A DNA stretch of 64,000 nucleotides, taken from contig NZ_CANMUA010000008.1 of the NCBI RefSeq assembly GCF_947500995.1, forward strand, positions 62,001 to 126,000. Direction: 5' to 3'. The notes beneath the pieces are model-generated. The model was given only the letters and a program-made list of their open reading frames with translations. It was not told the origin of the DNA and ran no database searches. This DNA is from an uncultured Serinicoccus sp. GTDB lineage: Bacteria; Actinomycetota; Actinomycetes; Actinomycetales; Dermatophilaceae. Positions 45,541-52,602 of this stretch are shown here, one piece after another. Positions within the stretch are counted from its first letter, which is position 1, and every line of letters begins with the position of its first letter. The position numbers were made by a program, and so were the translations under genes.

Positions 45541-46821
45541 ATGCCGTTCTCCGAGCCCGTGCACGCCTCACCCGACCAGGCGCTGCCGACGGCGACCGAC
45601 ATCGAGGAGGCCGCAGGGCGCATCGCGGGGCGGGTGGGCCGGACCGCGCTGGAGCGCAGCGACCGGCTCTCGGAGCAGACCGGCGCCTCGGTGTGGCTCA
45701 AGCGGGAGGACCAGCAGCCGGTGCGGTCCTACAAGGGTCGCGGGGCCGCCAACCTCATCGCCCAGCTGGACAGCGAGCAGATCTGGGCCGGGGTCGTCTG
45801 CGCCAGCGCCGGCAACCACGCCCAGGGCGTGGCCCACGCCTGCGCCACCCTGGGCGTCAACGCCCGCATCTACCTGCCCGCGAACACCCCCCGGCAGAAG
45901 CGGGACCGGGTCGCCGACATCGGGGGCGACTGGGTCGAGGTCGTCGTGGGGGGCCGGACCTACGACGAGGCCGCCGCCGCCGCGCTGGCCGACGCGGAGC
46001 GCACCGGTGCGACCCTCGTGCCTGCCTTCGACCACCCGCACACCATCGCCGGGCAGGGGACGATCGCCCGGGAGATCAGCGAGGACCTGCCCGGCCCGCC
46101 GGACGTCGTGGTCGTGCCGTGCGGTGGCGGCGGGCTGCTCGCCGGGTGCCTCACGTGGTTCGGCGAGCACGCGCCCGGGGTGCGGGTCGTCGCCGCCGAG
46201 CCGGCCGGCGCCGCCAGCATGATGGCAGCCACCCGCGCCGGCGAGCCGGTCGCGCTGGAGGAGATCGACCGCTTCGTGGACGGTGCCGCGGTGCAGAAGG
46301 TCGGGAGGCACACCTTCGAGGTGGTGCGACGGCACACCCCCGAGCTGGTCGCCGTGCCGGAGGGCCGCATCTGCACCGAGATGATCCGGCTCTACCAGAG
46401 CGAGGGCATCATCGCCGAGCCTGCCGGGGCGCTGGCTCCCGCTGCGCTGGAGGGCCTGGGCGACCTGCGCGGTCTCACGGTCGTCGTGGTGGTCTCCGGC
46501 GGCAACAACGACCTGCTGCGCTACCCCGAGGTGATGGAGCGCTCCCTCATCCACGAGGGCCTCAAGCACTACTTCCTCGTCGACTTCCCGCAGGAGCCGG
46601 GGATGCTGCGGCAGTTCCTCAACGAGGTGCTCGGCCCGGACGACGACATCGCGCTGTTCGAGTACGTCAAGCGCAACAACCGCGAGACCGGCCCGGCCCT
46701 GGTCGGCATCGAGCTCGGGGCCCGGGAGGACCTCGCGCCGCTGCTGGAGCGCCTGGAGGCCAGCTCGATGGAGATCGAGCCGATCCAGCCCGACAGCCCG
46801 CTCTTCCGCTTCATCCTCTGA
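45541..46821 (+). CDS. ilvA: Threonine dehydratase, biosynthetic (IlvA)
   Basis: 426 residues. PLP lysine in RSYKGRGAANL near 65, CASAGNHAQGVAHAC near 90, and the phosphate-binding loop CGGGGLLAG near 200. A C-terminal ACT-like segment (about 340-426, HYFLVDFPQEPGMLRQFL) indicates the regulated form inhibited by isoleucine. It deaminates threonine to 2-oxobutanoate, the first step to isoleucine. Other ilv genes are not nearby. The gene ends two bases before a 22-bp repeat array. Confidence 0.94.
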   Translation: MPFSEPVHASPDQALPTATDIEEAAGRIAGRVGRTALERSDRLSEQTGASVWLKREDQQPVRSYKGRGAANLIAQLDSEQIWAGVVCASAGNHAQGVAHACATLGVNARIYLPANTPRQKRDRVADIGGDWVEVVVGGRTYDEAAAAALADAERTGATLVPAFDHPHTIAGQGTIAREISEDLPGPPDVVVVPCGGGGLLAGCLTWFGEHAPGVRVVAAEPAGAASMMAATRAGEPVALEEIDRFVDGAAVQKVGRHTFEVVRRHTPELVAVPEGRICTEMIRLYQSEGIIAEPAGALAPAALEGLGDLRGLTVVVVVSGGNNDLLRYPEVMERSLIHEGLKHYFLVDFPQEPGMLRQFLNEVLGPDDDIALFEYVKRNNRETGPALVGIELGAREDLAPLLERLEASSMEIEPIQPDSPLFRFIL

Positions 46822-46822
46822 G

Positions 46823-46888
46823 CACAGGACGCGCGGCCGGGCCGCACCGGACGCGCGGCCGGGCCGCACCGGACGCGTGGCCGGGCCG
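46823..46888. repeat. 22-bp tandem repeat, three units
   Basis: Units start at 46823, 46845 and 46867; each has CACMGGACGCGYGGCCGGGC. Fills the whole gap between convergent ilvA and the siderophore-interacting protein gene and ends one base before the latter's stop codon. Confidence 0.95.
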
Positions 46889-47719
46889 TCAGTGGCTGGC
46901 GCCGGCCTTCCAGTAGCCGCAGAAGCTGATCTGCTTCTTCGGTATACCGTGGCGCACCCAGTGCCGGCGCGCGGCGGTGGCGAGGTCGGACTCGCCGGCG
47001 ACCCAGGCATACACGGGGCCGTCGGGCACCGGCACCTCCCGCAGGGCGGCGAGGACGGCCGCCCCCGGGGTCGCCCCCGCCGGACGCACCACCCAGCGGA
47101 CGTCGATGCCCTCCGGCCCCTCCAGCGCCTGCCGGTCGTCGGGGTGCGGCACCTCGACGACCGCGGTGCCGCGGGCCTCGCTGGGGGCGTGCCGCAGGAT
47201 GCCGGCGAGCGCCGGCAGCGCCGACTCGTCGGCGGCCAGCAGCAGGGGCGCCTCCTCGAGCGGGTGGTAGATCGCCCCCTCGTCGATGATGGCCACCTCG
47301 TCGCCCACCTCGCAGCGCTGCGCCCACAGCGACGCGGGGCCGGCGTCACCGTGCTCCTCGCTGCCGTGGACGACGAAATCGACGTCGAGCTCGGGCCCGT
47401 CCACCCCGTGCTCGCGGTAGGCCCGCACGGTGTAGTTCCGGATGACGGGACGCTGGGAGGCCGGGACGAGCATGAACTTCGCGTAGGCCGCCGTGGTCAG
47501 CTGGTCCGGCACGTGCCGCAGCGAGTCCGGCCCCCCGGTGGGCAGGAAGAGCCGGAACCACTGGTCGTCACCGATCACCTCGAAGTCGTCCAGGTCGGCT
47601 CCGCCCAGGGTGATCCGGGCGAAGGTGGGGGTGGGGCGGTACGCACCCCGCACACGGAGGCGCAGGGCGCGCGCGACCCGGGGCTTGCGTCGGGTGGCCT
47701 GCAGGTTGCTCTTGGCCAT
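46889..47719 (-). CDS. Siderophore-interacting protein (ferric-siderophore reductase)
   Basis: 276 residues. FAD_binding_9/SIP fold: RNYTVRAYREHG near 110 (FAD site), FVVHGSEEHGDAGPAS near 130, LLLAADESALPALAGIL near 180, and a C-terminal GYWKAG. These enzymes use NAD(P)H to reduce iron in imported siderophores and release it in the cytosol. AGGAG lies 11 bases before ATG 47719. Divergent from the uptake operon and shares its iron box. Confidence 0.93.
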   Translation of the reverse strand: MAKSNLQATRRKPRVARALRLRVRGAYRPTPTFARITLGGADLDDFEVIGDDQWFRLFLPTGGPDSLRHVPDQLTTAAYAKFMLVPASQRPVIRNYTVRAYREHGVDGPELDVDFVVHGSEEHGDAGPASLWAQRCEVGDEVAIIDEGAIYHPLEEAPLLLAADESALPALAGILRHAPSEARGTAVVEVPHPDDRQALEGPEGIDVRWVVRPAGATPGAAVLAALREVPVPDGPVYAWVAGESDLATAARRHWVRHGIPKKQISFCGYWKAGASH

Positions 47720-47789
47720 GGTGATCGGTCTCCTGCGGTGTGGGGCGACGGGGCGGGGTGGTACCGACCACCCAGCGCCAGCATATACA

Positions 47790-47808
47790 TTAGGTTCGCC
47801 TTGCCTAA
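47790..47808. promoter_or_regulatory. DtxR/IdeR iron box
   Basis: TTAGGTTCGCCTTGCCTAA matches the DtxR/IdeR consensus TTAGGTTAGSCTAACCTAA at 16 of 19 positions. It lies between the divergent siderophore reductase and lipoprotein genes and overlaps promoter elements for both (TACATT for +, TATGCT for -). Iron-loaded regulator should repress both. Confidence 0.8.
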
Positions 47809-47825
47809 CTCGACTAAGGAGAACC

Positions 47826-48884
47826 ATGCGATCCTCTCGCGTCCTCGGCGCCGCCACGGCGCTCACCCTCGCCCTGGCGCTGACCGCCTGCGGTGAGTCG
47901 TCCGGCTCCTCCGAGGAGACCGACGCCGAGGCGGGCGCCACCGAGGGCTCGTCCGACGGCGCGTCCGAGGGCACCTTCCCCGTCACCATCGAGCACGCCT
48001 TCGGCGAGACGACCATCGAGGAGCAGCCCGAGCGGGTCGCCTCGGTCGCGTGGGCCAACCACGAGGTGCCGCTGGCCCTCGGCATCGTGCCGGTGGGCAT
48101 GAGCGAGGCCACCTGGGGCGACGACGACGACAACGGCGTGCTGCCCTGGGTCGAGGACGCGCTCGCCGAGATGGACGCCGAGACCCCGGTCCTCTTCGAC
48201 GAGACCGACGGCATCGACTTCGAGGCCGTGGCCGACACCGAGCCCGACGTCATCCTCGCCGCCTACTCCGGTCTCACCCAGGAGGAGTACGACACCCTCA
48301 GCCAGATCGCGCCGGTCGTGGCCTACCCCGAGCTGGCGTGGGGCACCACCTGGCAGCAGATGGTCGAGCTCAACAGCCAGGCGCTCGGGATGGCCGAGGA
48401 GGGCGACGCCCTGGTCGAGGAGCTGGAGGGCTACGTCTCCGACACCGTCGCCGACTACCCCGAGCTCGAGGGCAAGAGCGCCATGTTCAGCTCGCACAGC
48501 ACCGACGACCTCAGCCAGGTCGGCTTCTACACCACCAACGACCCGCGGGCGCTCTTCCTCGAGGAGCTGGGGATGACCACGCCCGAGCTGGTCGCCGAGC
48601 GCTCCGCGGAGAGCGACACCTTCTACGAGACGGTCAGCGCGGAGAACGCCGACCTGCTCGAGGACGTCGACCTGCTCGTCACCTACGGCGACGACAGCCT
48701 CCTGACCCAGCTGCAGGACAACGCCCTCGTCTCGGAGATCCCGGCCGTCGAGGACGGCGCCGTCGTCATGCTGGAGAACGACACCCCGCTCGCCGCCGCG
48801 GCCAACCCCTCGCCGCTCGCCCTCGAGTGGGGCCTGACCGACTTCCTCGACCTGGTCTCCGCCGCCGCAGAGAAGAGCCGGTGA
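47826..48884 (+). CDS. Iron-siderophore ABC transporter, substrate-binding lipoprotein
   Basis: 352 residues. Lipoprotein signal with lipobox LTACG (lipidated Cys about 22), acidic linker, then a Fhu/FepB-type bilobal fold: ERVASVAWANHEVPLALGI near 65 and EPDVILAAYSGLTQEEY near 135. It captures ferric siderophore outside the membrane. AAGGAG precedes the ATG by 4-5 bases. Stop overlaps the next GTG (GTGA). First gene of a four-gene iron-uptake operon. Confidence 0.94.
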   Translation: MRSSRVLGAATALTLALALTACGESSGSSEETDAEAGATEGSSDGASEGTFPVTIEHAFGETTIEEQPERVASVAWANHEVPLALGIVPVGMSEATWGDDDDNGVLPWVEDALAEMDAETPVLFDETDGIDFEAVADTEPDVILAAYSGLTQEEYDTLSQIAPVVAYPELAWGTTWQQMVELNSQALGMAEEGDALVEELEGYVSDTVADYPELEGKSAMFSSHSTDDLSQVGFYTTNDPRALFLEELGMTTPELVAERSAESDTFYETVSAENADLLEDVDLLVTYGDDSLLTQLQDNALVSEIPAVEDGAVVMLENDTPLAAAANPSPLALEWGLTDFLDLVSAAAEKSR

Positions 48885-49939
48885 CCGACACCCTCACCGC
48901 CGCCCCGCCGGACGCCGCGACCCCCGCGGCGCGCCGGCGGGTCGGCACGCGGGCATACCGCCTCATCACCCTCGTCGTGGCCCTCGGTGCGCTCGTGCTC
49001 GCCGGGGTCCTGTCGGTCACCTTCGGCGCCCGAGAGATCGGGTATGCCGATCTCGTCGCCGCGCTGGGTGGCGCGCAGGACAACATCTCGCAGGCCGCCG
49101 TCGCGCAGCGCGTGCCCCGCACCCTCCTGGCCATGCTCGTCGGCGCGGCCCTGGGCCTGGCCGGCGCCGTCATGCAGGGCGTCACCCGCAACCCCCTCGC
49201 CGACCCCGGCATCCTCGGGGTCACCTCCGGCGCCTCGCTGGCAGTGGTGGTCGGCATCGCCTTCTTCGGGCTGTCCACCGCCGGTGGCTACATCTGGGTG
49301 GCCATCCTCGGTGCCGCGGTCGCGTCCGCCGTCGTCTACGCGATCGGCTCGATGGGGCGCGGCGGCGCCACCCCGCTCAAGCTGGCCCTCGCCGGTGCCG
49401 CGATGTCCGCGGCCTTCTCCTCGCTGGTCAGCGCGATCCTGCTGCCGCGGATCCAGGTGATGGACTCCTTCCGGTTCTGGCAGATCGGTGGCGTCGGCGG
49501 GGCCACCCCGGAGAAGATCCTCGTGGCCCTCCCCTTCCTGCTCGCCGGCACGCTCCTGTCCTTCCTCGTGGCCCGGGGCCTCAACTCGCTCGCCCTGGGT
49601 GACGACCTGGCCGCCGGGCTGGGCGAGCGGGTGGCCCTCACCCGCGTGCTGGCCGCGGTCGGGGCGGTCACGCTCTGCGGCGCTGCGACCGCCGTGGCCG
49701 GACCGATCGGCTTCGTCGGGCTCGTCGTGCCGCACGCCTGCCGGCTCGTCGTCGGCACCGACCACCGGTGGCTGCTCCCGCTGTCCATGCTGGTCGGGGC
49801 GGTCCTGCTCACCCTCGCCGACGTCGTCGGGCGGGTCGTGGCGCGGCCGGCGGAGGTCGACGTGGGCATCATCACCGCGCTCATCGGGGCGCCGGTCTTC
49901 ATCATCATCGTGCGCCGGATGCGGGCGAGGGCACTGTGA
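48881..49939 (+). CDS. Iron-siderophore ABC transporter, permease 1 (FecCD)
   Basis: 352 residues, about ten membrane helices. RVPRTLLAMLVGAALGLAG near 85, GVTRNPLADPGILGVTSGA near 107 and GPIGFVGLVVPHACRLVVG near 275 match FecCD permeases. GTG 48881 overlaps the lipoprotein stop; its own stop overlaps the next start by GTGA. It forms a heterodimeric channel with permease 2. Confidence 0.95.
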   Translation: MTDTLTAAPPDAATPAARRRVGTRAYRLITLVVALGALVLAGVLSVTFGAREIGYADLVAALGGAQDNISQAAVAQRVPRTLLAMLVGAALGLAGAVMQGVTRNPLADPGILGVTSGASLAVVVGIAFFGLSTAGGYIWVAILGAAVASAVVYAIGSMGRGGATPLKLALAGAAMSAAFSSLVSAILLPRIQVMDSFRFWQIGGVGGATPEKILVALPFLLAGTLLSFLVARGLNSLALGDDLAAGLGERVALTRVLAAVGAVTLCGAATAVAGPIGFVGLVVPHACRLVVGTDHRWLLPLSMLVGAVLLTLADVVGRVVARPAEVDVGIITALIGAPVFIIIVRRMRARAL

Positions 49940-50985
49940 GAACGGCACCCGCCACCCGCCCCGCCCCGTCCCCGCTGCGCGCGGGCCGTCGGCGGCGCGC
50001 CGCGAGCCGTCGTCGTGCCGCCGCCCTCCTCGGGGTGCTCGTGCTCGCGCTCTTCGCGCTGAGCCTCATGGTGGGGCAGACGTTCTACGGGCCTGGGGAG
50101 GTCTGGCGGGTCGTCCTCGGGCAGGACGTGCCCGGAGCCTCCTTCACCGTCGGCACCCTGCGGCTGCCGCGCGCCGTCCTCGGGCTGGTCGCCGGTGCCT
50201 CGCTCGGGATCGCGGGCGTGACCTTCCAGACCATGCTGCGCAACCCCCTCGCCTCCCCCGACATCATCGGCATCAGCGCCGGGGCCAGTGCCGCCGCCGT
50301 CATCGGCATCGTGGTGCTGCGGGTGGACGAGGCGTTGGTCTCCGGCATGGCGATCGTGGCTGCGCTGGTGACGGCGCTGGTCATCTACCTCCTCGCCTAC
50401 CGGGACGGCGTCCTGGGTACCCGGCTCATCCTCATCGGCATCGGCATCGCCGCGATGCTGGACTCGGTCGTCGCCTACGTCATCGTGCGCGCCGCCGCGT
50501 GGGACCTGCAGGTCGCCATGCGCTGGCTCACCGGCAGCCTCAACGGCGCCACCTGGGGCATCGTGCTGCCGCTCGTCGTGGCGGCGGCGGTGCTCATGCC
50601 CGTGCTGCTCGCCCAGTCGCGCCAGCTGGACCTGCTGCAGCACGGTGACGACACCGCCAGCGCCCTCGGGGTGCGCGTGGAGCGCACCCGGCTGACGGTC
50701 ATCGTGGCCGCGGTGGCGCTCATCGCCTTCGCGACCGCCGCCGCGGGTCCCATCGCCTTCGTCGCCTTCCTCGCCGGGCCGATCGCGGCGCGCGTCGTCG
50801 GACCGGGGGGCTCGCTCATGGTCCCGGCCGCGCTCACCGGCGCCCTGCTCGTGCTGGCGGCGGACCTCGCCGGGCAGCACCTCTTCGGCACCCGCTACCC
50901 GGTCGGGGTCATCACCGGGGTCCTCGGGGCCCCCTACCTCGTCTACCTGCTCGTCCGCACCAACCGCGCCGGAGGCTCGTTGTGA
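49936..50985 (+). CDS. Iron-siderophore ABC transporter, permease 2 (FecCD)
   Basis: 349 residues. An Arg-rich N-terminus then ten membrane helices; RLPRAVLGLVAGASLGIAG, MLRNPLASPDIIGISAGAS and GPIAFVAFLAGPIAARVVG repeat the permease 1 motifs. It starts and ends by 4-base GTGA overlaps with its neighbours, so the subunits are translationally coupled. Confidence 0.95.
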   Translation: MRTAPATRPAPSPLRAGRRRRAASRRRAAALLGVLVLALFALSLMVGQTFYGPGEVWRVVLGQDVPGASFTVGTLRLPRAVLGLVAGASLGIAGVTFQTMLRNPLASPDIIGISAGASAAAVIGIVVLRVDEALVSGMAIVAALVTALVIYLLAYRDGVLGTRLILIGIGIAAMLDSVVAYVIVRAAAWDLQVAMRWLTGSLNGATWGIVLPLVVAAAVLMPVLLAQSRQLDLLQHGDDTASALGVRVERTRLTVIVAAVALIAFATAAAGPIAFVAFLAGPIAARVVGPGGSLMVPAALTGALLVLAADLAGQHLFGTRYPVGVITGVLGAPYLVYLLVRTNRAGGSL

Positions 50986-51800
50986 CCGACTCGCACACCC
51001 TTGTCGCCGAGCACGTCAGCCTCGGCTACGGCGACCGCACCGTCGTGGACGGCCTCGACCTCACCGTCCCCCCGGGTCGCATCACGACCATCGTCGGCGC
51101 CAACGCCTGCGGCAAGTCGACGCTGCTGCGCGCGCTGTCGCGGCTCCTCGCGCCCAGCCAGGGCCACGTGCTGCTGGACGGCAAGGCCGTGCACACCCAG
51201 CCCACCAAGGCCGTCGCGCGCACCATGGGCCTGCTGCCCCAGAGCCCCCTCGCGCCCGAGGGCATCGCGGTCGCCGACCTCGTCGCCCGCGGGCGCAGCC
51301 CCCACCAGCGGATGCTGTCCCGGTGGGCGGTCGCCGACGAGCAGGCGGTCGAGGAGGCGCTCGAGCTGACCGGGACGACCGACCTCGTCGACCGGTCCGT
51401 GGACGAGCTCTCGGGCGGGCAGCGGCAGCGGGTCTGGATCGCCATGGCCCTCGCCCAGCAGACCGACATCCTGCTCCTCGACGAGCCGACGACCTTCCTC
51501 GACATCTGCCACCAGATCGAGGTGCTCGACCTGCTCACCGACCTCAACCGGACGCGGGGCACGACGATCGTCATGGTGCTGCACGACCTCAACCTCGCGG
51601 CGCGCTACGCCGACCACCTCGTCGCGATGTGCGGCGGCCAGCTGCTCGCGGGCGGGACCCCCGAGGAGGTGCTCACCGCCGAGACCGTCGAACGGGTCTT
51701 CGGCATGCGCAGCGAGGTGGTGGCCGACCCCGTCTCCGGCAAGCCGATGGTGCTGCCCATCGGCCGCCACCACTCCGCCCAACCCGTCGGGCACGCCTGA
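50982..51800 (+). CDS. Iron-siderophore ABC transporter, ATPase (FepC-like)
   Basis: 272 residues. Walker A GANACGKST near 38, Q-loop LLPQSPLAP, signature LSGGQRQRVWIAM near 143, Walker B ILLLDEPTTFLD near 165, H-loop VLHDLNLAARYAD near 197. All catalytic motifs are intact. The GTG overlaps permease 2. It energises siderophore import. The gene ends four bases before a 22-bp repeat array. Confidence 0.96.
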   Translation: MTDSHTLVAEHVSLGYGDRTVVDGLDLTVPPGRITTIVGANACGKSTLLRALSRLLAPSQGHVLLDGKAVHTQPTKAVARTMGLLPQSPLAPEGIAVADLVARGRSPHQRMLSRWAVADEQAVEEALELTGTTDLVDRSVDELSGGQRQRVWIAMALAQQTDILLLDEPTTFLDICHQIEVLDLLTDLNRTRGTTIVMVLHDLNLAARYADHLVAMCGGQLLAGGTPEEVLTAETVERVFGMRSEVVADPVSGKPMVLPIGRHHSAQPVGHA

Positions 51801-51804
51801 ACCG

Positions 51805-51906
51805 CACCGGACGTGCGGTCAGGACACACAGGACGCACGGTCGGGACACACCGGACGCGCGGCCAGGACGCACAGGACACGCGATCAGGACACACCGGAC
51901 GCACGG
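51805..51906. repeat. 22-bp tandem repeat, four full units and a partial fifth
   Basis: Units start at 51805, 51827, 51849, 51871 and 51893 (last shares 14 bases). Each begins CACMGGAC and the period is exactly 22. Copies differ by several bases. It occupies most of the 191-base gap after the iron-uptake operon; the rest has no gene I can see. Confidence 0.95.
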
Positions 51907-51991
51907 TGCACGCAGACCCGTCCCGTGGGCATGCCTGGCGCTGACGATGCGACGGCAGCAGCAGCGGCGTCGTGACTGCCACGATGGGGGT

Positions 51992-52405
51992 ATGCCGCGC
52001 GTCCAGATCCAGCCCACCCGCACCCAGTTCTGGCTCATGGTCGCTCCGTGGCCCCTCATCCTCACCGCGAACCTGATCGGCCTGGTCGACGGTGGTCGGG
52101 ACGGTGCCGCCTGGCTGGTCCTCGACCTCGTGTTCGTGCTGGGCCCGGCCGCGCTGCTCGTCATGATGGTGACCGGCGCCCAGACCACCACCGCCGATGC
52201 CGACGGCCTGCACCGCCACTGGTTCTACGGCCGTCGGCGGGTCCCCTGGAGCGAGGTCACCGAGATCCGACCGGCTCCCAGCTACCCGGAGCGCCTCGTC
52301 ATCCGCGGCGAGGCCCGCCGGACCCTGGTCGAGGGGATGAAGCCGACCGACGACGAGGTGGCGCAGCTGCATACCTGGCACCAGGCGGCTCTCCGCACAC
52401 CCTGA
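51992..52405 (+). CDS. PH-domain membrane protein
   Basis: 137 residues. Two membrane helices (about 13-60), then a small bacterial PH-like domain: TADADGLHRHWFYGRRRVPWSEVTEI near 70-95, with the RRVPWSEV turn typical of DUF/bacterial PH proteins. Function unknown; probably cytoplasmic side. The ATG follows GGGGGT and an ACGAT -10-like sequence; spacing is ambiguous. Confidence 0.75.
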   Translation: MPRVQIQPTRTQFWLMVAPWPLILTANLIGLVDGGRDGAAWLVLDLVFVLGPAALLVMMVTGAQTTTADADGLHRHWFYGRRRVPWSEVTEIRPAPSYPERLVIRGEARRTLVEGMKPTDDEVAQLHTWHQAALRTP

Positions 52406-52452
52406 CCGCCCGTCGGGTGTGACGGGACGCCCTCGTCGGCTGCGAGGGACCG

Positions 52453-52521
52453 GACTCATACGCAGACATGCTTCCTCTGCCGTGAGGCGTCACGACAGAG
52501 GAAGCACTGGTGCGTACGAGT
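52453..52521. repeat. 69-bp inverted repeat, family B copy 2
   Basis: Outer arm ACTCATACGCAGA and inner TTCCTCTG match family B at 43541. Arms pair imperfectly around CGTGAGGCGTCACG. Lies between the convergent PH-domain and MMPL genes, next to a 22-bp array. Confidence 0.85.
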
Positions 52522-52536
52522 GGACGGTGCGGACCG

Positions 52537-52602
52537 GACGCGCGTCCTGTGCGGACCCGACGCGCGTCCGGTGCAGCCCTACCGCGCGTCCGGTGCGCCG
52601 GC
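52537..52602. repeat. 22-bp tandem repeat, three units, running into MMPL 3' end
   Basis: Units start at 52537, 52559 and 52581, each with CGCGCGTCCKGTGC. Orientation opposite to 46823 and 51805. The third unit encodes the last residues of the MMPL protein. Confidence 0.9.

Noticed and set aside
51805-51906. CRISPR array
   Set aside because: The 22-bp units are contiguous, without unique spacers, and no cas gene is in the window.
51323-51991. Protein extension rich in Arg-Thr-His before the PH-domain gene
   Set aside because: It is translation of the 22-bp repeats; a period not divisible by three gives mixed frames and no real domain.
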